Shown here: positions 33,993 through 39,914 of the stretch, piece by piece
Position numbering within the stretch: the stretch's first letter is position 1
Layout: each line of letters starts with the position of its first letter
NCBI GenBank assembly: GCA_028288085.1
Contig: JAQBOK010000124.1
Coordinates: forward strand, 1 to 39,914
Reading direction: 5' to 3'
DNA: 39,914 nt
Source of the DNA: Mucilaginibacter sp.
GTDB lineage: Bacteria; Bacteroidota; Bacteroidia; Sphingobacteriales; Sphingobacteriaceae
The notes under the pieces: model-generated
What the model was told of the DNA's origin: nothing
Seen by the model: only the letters and a program-made list of their open reading frames with translations
The model's database searches: none
Translations under genes and position numbers: made by a program

Positions 33993-34150
33993 TTTTCTGC
34001 ATCATTTTCATCCTCATCATCCAGCAGGATACGCATAGATGGCGTGTGGAGATCTTCGTTCTGACCCGTTCGCTGGGCCCAGAAAAAGGCGGCTAAGAAA
34101 CATATTGCCAGCAGTAAGCTGCAGCCGATCAAAAAATAAATAATGCTCAT
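33989..34150 (-). CDS. ccoS: CcoS, cbb3 oxidase assembly protein
   Basis: This short gene encodes 53 residues: one membrane helix (IIYFLIGCSLLLAICFLAAF, residues 3-22), then the FFWAQRTGQNEDL boundary and an acidic tail that includes LLDDEDEN. This is the standard CcoS layout, and the gene overlaps ccoI by 4 bp (ATGA), as in many bacteria. CcoS is needed to insert copper and heme into the oxidase. The frame ends at 33989, inside an FNR-like box of the next promoter. Confidence 0.92.
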   Translation of the reverse strand: MSIIYFLIGCSLLLAICFLAAFFWAQRTGQNEDLHTPSMRILLDDEDENDAEK

Positions 34151-36540
34151 AATAATTTTCTTTGTTTAGCAGCCAGGTGTGTGGCAATGCTTGTAAATGA
34201 AATAATGGTAACCGTGCTCACCGGCATCAAAATTGCGGCAATAAGGGGCGACAGGTTTCCTGTTACCGCGTAACTTAACCCTATCAGATTATAGGTAAGC
34301 GAAATCAGGAACGAGAAATGGATGATCTTAACGGTATCTTTTGAAAACCGCAGAAATGCAGGCAGTTTATTAAATGACCTGCCATCCAGTATAGCATCGC
34401 TGCCGGGTGAAAAGTTATTAACATTATCCGTAATAGCCACGCCCAGGTCACTTTGTTTCAAGGCCCCTGAATCGTTTAAGCCATCGCCGATCATCATTAC
34501 TTTATAACCACTACCCTGCAGGGATTCAATAAATTCCAGCTTATCCTGCGGAGATTGATTGAAATGCAACCTGGTGGGGTCCTTGAAAAATTTGACCAGT
34601 TCAAGCCGCTCATGATCCTGGTCGCCCGAAAGCAGATGTAAATTAAGGGAAGGCTCCAGCGCACTTATTTTGTCCATGCCCTCCCTGTAATGATGTTCAA
34701 AAGCAAAATATCCCTGGTATACCTCATCTATGAGCAGATGTACATTAGTTGAATAGGCTGCTTTTTCCTCCGGATACCCGAGAACCAATTTGGAACTGCC
34801 AATACGCAATTGATGCTTATCGACAGTTGCCAATATACCTTTGCCTGGTATCTCCGAGTATTTACTTACAGGAAGCCGCTCAATGCCGCCCAGGTAATGG
34901 TATATCATCCGGCATAAGGGGTGTATAGAGTTAATGCAAACGCTATATACCAATTGCTTTTGTCCCTCCGTCAGGCTGGCCTCAATTTTAACACAACTGT
35001 TATCCCCCGTGGTGATGGTGCCCGTTTTATCAAAGACTATGGTATCTATACTGGCCAATTGTTCCACCACAGCCGTATTTTTCAGATAGAAGAGGTTACG
35101 ATCGAAAACGCTGAGCGCTGCAGACATGGTAAAAGGCGTACTTAAAGCCAAAGCACAGGGGCAGGCTACGATTAATACCGCTGTGAAGGCTGCAAACCCT
35201 CTTTTATAGTCTGTTGGCAGCCAAAAAAACAAGGATGAGAACGCGATAAGTAACAGGACTATGGTGAAATACTTGCTTACCTTTTCATTAAAGGTTTGCA
35301 TCCGGTTATCCTGTTTGCGGATAAAGGCCTCGTTGTTCCAAAGCTGGGTGAGATAGCTCTGCGACACCGGTTTCACTACTTCCAGTTCAATAGCTTCGCC
35401 GGTTTGACGCCCACCGGCATAAATGATCTCGCCCAGGGTTTTGCTAACCGGAACAGCTTCACCGGTTACAAAGCTAAAATCAACAAGGGCATTGCCTTTT
35501 AAAAGTATGGCGTCGGCCGGAATGATCTCATTATGACGGATCACCATCCGGTGATGAATGTGTAATTGGGATAATGGTATTGGTTTTTCCATACCATTAT
35601 CAAGAATATGGACCGCGACAGGGAAAAACGAACGGTAATCGCGTTCAAACGAAATATGATGGTACGTTTTTTTCTGAACAAATTTACCTACCAGCAGGAA
35701 AAAGACCAGCCCGCAAAGCGTGTCGGCAAATCCCGCACCACTCCTGGTAAGCACTTCGGTAACACTGCGGATGAATAAAACTGCAATACCCAATGCCAGG
35801 GGAAAATCAATATTCAATACCCTATTGCGCAGGTTTTGCCAAGCTGATACAAAGTACCCCCACCCGCTATAAAGCACCACGGGGATACAGATTAAAACAT
35901 TTAGGATACCAAAGAAGTATTTAAAGGAGTGTTCATATGAAGTAATCCCAAAATATTCCGGAAAACTCAGCAGCATCACGTTGCCAAAACAAAATCCGGC
36001 TACTGCGATTTTTGAAACGAGATTATCCTTAACTGCTGAATTTTGTTTTTTAATAATGTCTTGCAGGCTGATTAGGGGCTCATAGCCAATATCATATAAG
36101 AGTTCTACCAACTGCTGCAGGCTTAGTTTTTGATGATCAAACCGGATATTCAGCTGTTTCTTCAAAAAATCTACCCGGCAGTAATGGATGGCAGGGTTGA
36201 TCCTGTTCAACTGCTCAAGCAACCAAAGGCAAGAGCTGCAATGAATGTGAGGAATATAAAATGTGACAATGGTAACCCGGTCATCTTTGTAATCGATCAG
36301 TTCGCTTACTATTGACGGTTCGTTTAAATAATCAAAACGTTTGTCAATGCGGCTACGGGTCGCTCCGGGATGGACATTATAATTATAATAGCTGCAAAGT
36401 TTGTTTTCTGACAATACTTGATAAACAGTTTGGCAGCCATGACAGCAAAACTGTTTATCCTCCACAGCATATTGTTCCGTCATGCATTCATCCCCACAAT
36501 GGTAGCATAACGTTTTTTTAACAATTGCGCTTTCAATCAT
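34147..36540 (-). CDS. ccoI: CcoI/FixI copper-transporting P-type ATPase
   Basis: This 797-residue P1B-type ATPase moves copper for the cbb3 oxidase. The N-terminus has a cysteine cluster (C12, C15, C19, C32, C33, C36) and a heavy-metal-associated domain with C101-SS-C104 (IHCSSCLWLLEQL). The membrane copper motif is C460-P-C462, the phosphorylation site is D504 in FDKTGT, and the hinge is GDGLNDSGAL. Eight membrane segments are expected. The sequence has no internal methionine near the start that would offer a shorter form. Its stop overlaps ccoS. The likely promoter puts transcription start within a few bases of the ATG. Confidence 0.96.
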   Translation of the reverse strand: MIESAIVKKTLCYHCGDECMTEQYAVEDKQFCCHGCQTVYQVLSENKLCSYYNYNVHPGATRSRIDKRFDYLNEPSIVSELIDYKDDRVTIVTFYIPHIHCSSCLWLLEQLNRINPAIHYCRVDFLKKQLNIRFDHQKLSLQQLVELLYDIGYEPLISLQDIIKKQNSAVKDNLVSKIAVAGFCFGNVMLLSFPEYFGITSYEHSFKYFFGILNVLICIPVVLYSGWGYFVSAWQNLRNRVLNIDFPLALGIAVLFIRSVTEVLTRSGAGFADTLCGLVFFLLVGKFVQKKTYHHISFERDYRSFFPVAVHILDNGMEKPIPLSQLHIHHRMVIRHNEIIPADAILLKGNALVDFSFVTGEAVPVSKTLGEIIYAGGRQTGEAIELEVVKPVSQSYLTQLWNNEAFIRKQDNRMQTFNEKVSKYFTIVLLLIAFSSLFFWLPTDYKRGFAAFTAVLIVACPCALALSTPFTMSAALSVFDRNLFYLKNTAVVEQLASIDTIVFDKTGTITTGDNSCVKIEASLTEGQKQLVYSVCINSIHPLCRMIYHYLGGIERLPVSKYSEIPGKGILATVDKHQLRIGSSKLVLGYPEEKAAYSTNVHLLIDEVYQGYFAFEHHYREGMDKISALEPSLNLHLLSGDQDHERLELVKFFKDPTRLHFNQSPQDKLEFIESLQGSGYKVMMIGDGLNDSGALKQSDLGVAITDNVNNFSPGSDAILDGRSFNKLPAFLRFSKDTVKIIHFSFLISLTYNLIGLSYAVTGNLSPLIAAILMPVSTVTIISFTSIATHLAAKQRKLL

Positions 36541-36544
36541 TCTT

Positions 36545-36610
36545 CAAAAATGACACTTCAGCATTGCTTAAAGAATGACCGTTATTTCCTGAAAAAGTGA
36601 CCTTCGTCAT
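36545..36610 (-). promoter_or_regulatory. FNR-like tandem-box promoter of ccoI-ccoS
   Basis: The distal box gTGACcttcGTCAt (36597-36610, centre 36603.5) is perfect. A weak proximal box TGACcgttATTT (36576-36587, centre 36581.5) lies exactly 22 bp downstream. On the minus strand CATTTTTG (36545-36552), one base off the -7 consensus, is centred 33 bp from the proximal box. With the ATG at 36540 this predicts a leaderless message. Confidence 0.65.
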
Positions 36611-36670
36611 TAATTACTGGCGCGGAATAGCATTTTTTAGTAACCCGCTTATATAAAAATTCGCTAAACA

Positions 36671-36714
36671 GTGATCTTCGTCATTTATTCTATTCCTTTC
36701 CAGGGATATCTTTG
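36671..36714 (+). promoter_or_regulatory. FNR-like promoter of the RIC-like gene
   Basis: A single perfect box gTGATcttcGTCAt (36671-36684, centre 36677.5) is followed by a perfect -7 element TATCTTTG (36707-36714), centred exactly 33 bp downstream. No second box is seen 22 bp upstream. The ATG follows 17 bp after the -7 element. Confidence 0.78.
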
Positions 36715-36731
36715 TTTTTTATCCGCAATAA

Positions 36732-37688
36732 ATGGAGATAACAGACATTCTTGATGTTACTTTAATTGAAACCCATTTAAGACGAGGGGTTATTTTTAAA
36801 AAATTTGATAATTTAAAACCAGGGAATTTTTTCATTATCCACTATGATCATGACCCTAAACCACTTTACTATCAATTGTTAGCTGAAAAGGGACAAACAC
36901 TTTATTGGGATTATCTTCACAGTGGTCCAAAAGAATGGAAGGTTAAAATCACCAGACGAAAAGGAGAAAGAGAAGAAACTGTTGGGGAGATTGTAGCTAA
37001 AGACAGCAGCAAAGCTGCAGTTTTTAAACAAATGGGAATTAATTTCGCCTGTGAAGGCAGGAAAACGATCCGGGAAATCTGCAATAAAAATGGTCTGCGA
37101 CCTGAAGATATAGCAAAGCAGCTTGCCAGCGTCAAAAAATCAACGGAAATTCCAGAAATGAATTTTCTGGATTGGGAAGTTGGTTCCTTATGTAAATTTC
37201 TGATCGAGCTTCATCACCAATATATTAAAACCAACACACCCTTTATTGAAGAACTATCGCAAAAGGTAGCGAAGATAAACGGTGAAAAATATCCCGGGCT
37301 TGTTCGCGTGTCTGAAATCTTTTCAAATACCTTAAAATTATTAACACTCAATTTAGCGAATGAAGAACAAATTCTTTTTCCATCTATTATAGCCCTTTCT
37401 GAAGCTTTCAAAAAAGGCAAAAACATACAAGAGGAGAATTTCAAAAGTGTTATAGTCCCTATCTCTATAATGCAGGCTGAAAATAAAAAAGCCTATGATA
37501 GGATTCAAAACATCAGAGCATTAACAAACGGCTATCAGGTACCACCATATAGTTCCTATTCTCATAATCTGCTTTTCAAAATGCTAAAAGAATTTGAAGA
37601 CGACCTGGACTTCCATCTGCACCTGGAGAATAATATACTGTTTCCAAAAACAATAAAATTGGAAAACATCATGAGAACAGCGATATGA
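36732..37688 (+). CDS. RIC/ScdA-like protein with altered hemerythrin site
   Basis: This 318-residue protein has a DUF2249 domain (about 8-75), a short ScdA_N-like segment (about 95-132, with GINFACEG where the family has GIDFCCGG) and a hemerythrin-like C-terminal domain (about 145-310). RIC proteins repair iron-sulfur clusters or handle nitric oxide with a di-iron centre. The frame of the family is clear, for example HHQYIK, EEQILFP and LHLENNILFP. Yet three of the six usual ligands differ: the histidines expected in KVAKINGEKYP, LTLNLANEE and MQAENKKA are N183, N207 and N251. H162, E211, H295 and E299 remain. The di-iron site is therefore probably absent or changed. It is directly followed by the 593-residue unknown gene and has a perfect FNR-like promoter. 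Confidence 0.85.
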   Translation: MEITDILDVTLIETHLRRGVIFKKFDNLKPGNFFIIHYDHDPKPLYYQLLAEKGQTLYWDYLHSGPKEWKVKITRRKGEREETVGEIVAKDSSKAAVFKQMGINFACEGRKTIREICNKNGLRPEDIAKQLASVKKSTEIPEMNFLDWEVGSLCKFLIELHHQYIKTNTPFIEELSQKVAKINGEKYPGLVRVSEIFSNTLKLLTLNLANEEQILFPSIIALSEAFKKGKNIQEENFKSVIVPISIMQAENKKAYDRIQNIRALTNGYQVPPYSSYSHNLLFKMLKEFEDDLDFHLHLENNILFPKTIKLENIMRTAI

Positions 37689-37751
37689 TCAAATAGTAAA
37701 CATGATCATTTTCCTATAATTTAAATAAAAATTTCTAAAAAAATAAATACA

Positions 37752-39533
37752 ATGAGTCACACATTTCATATTCCCGTCCTGGGATTAGGGTTTTCTATTG
37801 ATACGCCACTTAAAGTAGCGCGCTATGGCATTTCATCGGTCATGTCCATTGTAGATGATGACCTGATCGAGCGGATGCGGGAATTTCATCACCAAAAGAA
37901 TAATAAACATTTTATTCCTATTGCAAAAGGAACGGAAGATTGCCGGCAAAAACGAATTACCGCTTATTTAAACATGGTGGATGAAACGGTCAATGAACAA
38001 TTTGAACAATTAAAGAACCAGCCATTTGAAGCAGGAAGTGATCTATGCCGTTACTTTGAGTTATTGCCGGAGGCATCTCAATTGAAACAAGGTTATGATT
38101 TGATGACAGAGTACCCGGATAACGAGCGTAAGCACATTTTCGAGAATATATTACGTCAGCTAATGACTAAGGGTTCAATCGACGTAAATATCATGTCAAA
38201 GGTTGATAAGATGAATTTTACCGCCGAAGGCGAGTACATGGGCGATTCAAATACAGATGCGATGACCGCGCTGAGGGCGTTTGCCGAAAGCAAACTTGAA
38301 GGATCTGTTGTCCTTTCCGCAGGTATGAACCCCCGGCTTTATAGTTACCTGGAAACATTTAAAGATTTTTTTCCGGATGAATATGGGAAACTAAAAAAGA
38401 AGATCATTCTTAAAGTGAGCGATTTTCGCTCTGCCTTTATCCAGGCAAAATTCCTGGCTAAAAAAGGTTTGTGGGTTTCTGAGTTTCGTGTGGAATCGGG
38501 GTTGAACTGCGGAGGTCACGCCTTTGCGACAGAAGGCTATTTACTCGGGCCTATATTAGAAGAATTTAAGTTAAAAAGATCCGGCATGTTTGATGAGCTT
38601 TTGCTGATGTATAATGCTGCTTTAGCGACAAAGGATATCATCAATAGTTCAACTCCATTACAGCGTATCAGCGCACAAGGCGGAATAGGAACATCTGACG
38701 AAAATAACTTCCTTTTGGACTATTATGAACTGGACGCTACCGGTTGGGGCAGTCCCTTCCTGCTGGTACCCGAAGTAACCAATGTGGATGATGAAACCCT
38801 GAAGCAATTGACAAATGCCGGCGAAGAAGATTTTTATCTGAGCGGGGCGTCACCACTGGGTATTCTTTTTAATAATTTCAAAAACAGCAGCAGCGAAAAA
38901 CAAAGAATAAGCCGCCTCGAAAAAGGCAGGCCCGGAAGCCCCTGTATAAAAAAATACCTGGTGTCAAATACCGAGTTTACCGAGCAACCAATTTGTACTG
39001 CTTCCCGGGAATACCAGCATTTAAAGATAAAACAACTGAAGTTATTGCAATTGCCAGAAGATGAGTACCGGCAACAGGAAAGTAAAGTAACTGAGAAAAT
39101 TTGTCTTTGCGAAGGCCTATGTTCATCGGCTTATATTAAATACGAAATAACCAAGCCTAAAGAAAATAGGGCTGTTGCCATATGCCCAGGGCCGAACCTC
39201 GCTTATTTCAGCGGGGTATATTCATTAGATGAAATGGTAAAACATATCTATGGTAAAATTGACCTGCTGGAACGGATGAAACGCCCTCATATTTTTATTA
39301 AGGAGCTTAACCTTTATATTGATTACTTGCAAAAAGATATCCATCTGAATCTAAAAGACCTGAATGATAAAAAAAGAAAACACCTGGATGGTTTTAAGGC
39401 GCAATTACAACAAGGTATCAATTATTATAAAAACCTTTTTTCAGAGTTGCCAGACCTCACATCAAACATATTAATTGAATTGTATGAGGAGTTGACAGCT
39501 TCCGAAAGTAAGCTAAGTGAAATTATGATTTAG
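37752..39533 (+). CDS. Large protein of unknown function, possible flavin barrel
   Basis: I cannot name this 593-residue protein. Its first part (IPVLGLGFSIDTPLKVARYG, 7-26), the GLNCGGHAF stretch (250-258) and the SAQGGIGT stretch (307-314) recall TIM-barrel flavoproteins such as nitronate monooxygenase, where a GGH motif and a glycine-rich loop hold FMN; this is a weak inference. A C-terminal cysteine group (C451, C453, C457 in ICLCEGLC, and C478 in AICPGPN) could bind an iron-sulfur cluster or zinc. C253, C398 and C415 lie in conserved-looking segments. A helical tail (about 500-593) follows. There is no signal peptide or membrane segment. The gene begins 63 bp after the RIC-like gene with no box between, so the two are probably cotranscribed. 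Confidence 0.85.
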   Translation: MSHTFHIPVLGLGFSIDTPLKVARYGISSVMSIVDDDLIERMREFHHQKNNKHFIPIAKGTEDCRQKRITAYLNMVDETVNEQFEQLKNQPFEAGSDLCRYFELLPEASQLKQGYDLMTEYPDNERKHIFENILRQLMTKGSIDVNIMSKVDKMNFTAEGEYMGDSNTDAMTALRAFAESKLEGSVVLSAGMNPRLYSYLETFKDFFPDEYGKLKKKIILKVSDFRSAFIQAKFLAKKGLWVSEFRVESGLNCGGHAFATEGYLLGPILEEFKLKRSGMFDELLLMYNAALATKDIINSSTPLQRISAQGGIGTSDENNFLLDYYELDATGWGSPFLLVPEVTNVDDETLKQLTNAGEEDFYLSGASPLGILFNNFKNSSSEKQRISRLEKGRPGSPCIKKYLVSNTEFTEQPICTASREYQHLKIKQLKLLQLPEDEYRQQESKVTEKICLCEGLCSSAYIKYEITKPKENRAVAICPGPNLAYFSGVYSLDEMVKHIYGKIDLLERMKRPHIFIKELNLYIDYLQKDIHLNLKDLNDKKRKHLDGFKAQLQQGINYYKNLFSELPDLTSNILIELYEELTASESKLSEIMI

Positions 39534-39540
39534 CAGGCGG

Positions 39541-39790
39541 TCAATCGCTTTGTTTGATCTTTCCATCCACCATTTCAATTATTCGATCGGCATTTTTTGC
39601 GAAGTCAAGGTCATGCATAACGGTGAGTATAGTATGCTGTCCAAATTGCCGGTCGGTTCATCGGCCATTATAATGGCAGGGTCGTTGATGAGCGCCCTTG
39701 CTATGGCAACCCTTTGTTGCTGACCGCCGGAAAGCTTGTTGGAAAGTTTATGAGCAAAGGTATCCATTTGTAGTTGGCGGAGAGGCTTAT
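39541..39790 (-). pseudogene. ABC transporter ATPase remnant
   Basis: The minus strand reads [20 protein letters not shown], then [20 protein letters not shown], which are the ABC signature, Walker B and D-loop of a LolD/MacB-type ATPase. Directly after this the frame breaks, and the C-terminal piece [20 protein letters not shown] with its H-loop continues in another frame to a stop at 39541-39543. The 20 or so residues that normally lie between the D-loop and H-loop strand are gone, so a deletion with frameshift has occurred. The Walker A part is missing as well. No product with ATPase function is possible. Confidence 0.75.
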
Positions 39791-39847
39791 CATTCTTGAT
39801 TCCTCGTCCTCGTCGCCTGTGAAACCATCAACTACCTGAATTTGCCT

Positions 39848-39914
39848 GGTAACCTGTAATCGGCTAAAATGATGCAGGATGACATTAGCGTTAATTTTTT
39901 TTGCCAAATGCAAG
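39848..39914 (-). pseudogene. Universal stress protein fragment at window edge
   Basis: The minus strand reads LHLAKKINANVILHHFSRLQ from the window edge, which matches the second part of the first helix and second strand of the Usp proteins in this window (for example LHLAKKIKANILLFNSF at 9490-9540). It runs off the right end, so the true start is outside. The frame continues into sequence without Usp character and then meets the ABC ATPase remnant, so it is apparently broken by a rearrangement. The call is tentative because only about 20 residues support it. Confidence 0.5.

Noticed and set aside
28851..36540. fix-type genes (fixH, fixG/ccoG, fixI/ccoI) as a sign of nitrogen fixation
   Set aside because: These genes serve the cbb3 oxidase in many non-diazotrophs, and no nif gene is present in the window.

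Overview
The window looks like a chromosomal stretch of a Bacteroidota bacterium. A Sphingobacteriaceae member of the Mucilaginibacter/Pedobacter type is my best guess, inferred from protein style, the fused CcoN-CcoO oxidase subunit, the monoheme CcoP and promoters carrying the Bacteroidota -7 element TAnnTTTG. I see no rRNA, tRNA, CRISPR array, insertion sequence or phage gene. Almost everything here belongs to one theme: adaptation to low oxygen.

Layout. 69-3618 (minus): acetate kinase, phosphate acetyltransferase and a 5' remnant of an alcohol dehydrogenase. 3903-5555 (plus): a small unknown protein and a PfkB-type phosphofructokinase. 5616-9583 (minus): a probable operon of universal stress protein, small membrane protein, a frameshifted small gene, an FMN-binding oxidase-like protein, a LOG-family protein and an orphan FixL-like histidine kinase. 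9728-12608 (minus): L,D-transpeptidase, a second universal stress protein and a decayed alcohol dehydrogenase. 12780-16678 (minus): a third universal stress protein, an MgtA-type P-ATPase and an unknown protein. 17005-21732 (plus): FixL-like heme-PAS kinase, a receiver-CRP fusion regulator, a D-lactate dehydrogenase-like protein and HemN. 21756-24901 (minus): a broken ferrochelatase, zinc alcohol dehydrogenase, a YceI-like protein and a membrane protein. 25090-27100 (minus): porin and YceI protein. 27261-27761 (plus): unknown protein. 27847-36540 (minus): the complete cbb3 oxidase locus (ccoI, ccoS, ccoNO, ccoQ-like, ccoP, ccoG, fixH, safE-like). 36732-39533 (plus): a RIC/hemerythrin-like protein and a 593-residue unknown protein. 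39541-39914 (minus): debris of an ABC ATPase and a universal stress protein.

Main discovery. Fourteen promoters in the window share one architecture that I could read base by base. Each has an FNR-like palindrome TGAY-N4-RTCA, usually a second copy exactly 22 bp further upstream, and a -7 element of the TAnnTTTG type centred exactly 33 bp downstream of the proximal palindrome. The arrangement is that of a class II CRP/FNR activator site. The obvious candidate regulator is encoded in the middle of the window: a response-regulator receiver fused to a CRP/FNR DNA-binding domain whose recognition helix carries the FNR-type E-x-x-S-R residues. It overlaps by 4 bp the gene for a histidine kinase whose PAS domain keeps the FixL heme ligand and oxygen-contacting arginine. 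The proposed circuit is heme-PAS kinase to receiver-CRP to tandem boxes, which collapses FixL-FixJ-FixK into two proteins and drives acetate and lactate fermentation enzymes, phosphofructokinase, cbb3 oxidase and its copper ATPase, anaerobic heme synthesis, stress proteins, cell-wall and envelope genes, and the regulator genes themselves.

Several genes are broken: two alcohol dehydrogenases, ferrochelatase, a small unknown gene and the ABC/Usp debris at the right edge. Two otherwise intact proteins lack key residues: the lactate dehydrogenase-like protein lacks the substrate arginine, and the RIC-like protein has three metal-ligand histidines replaced by asparagine.
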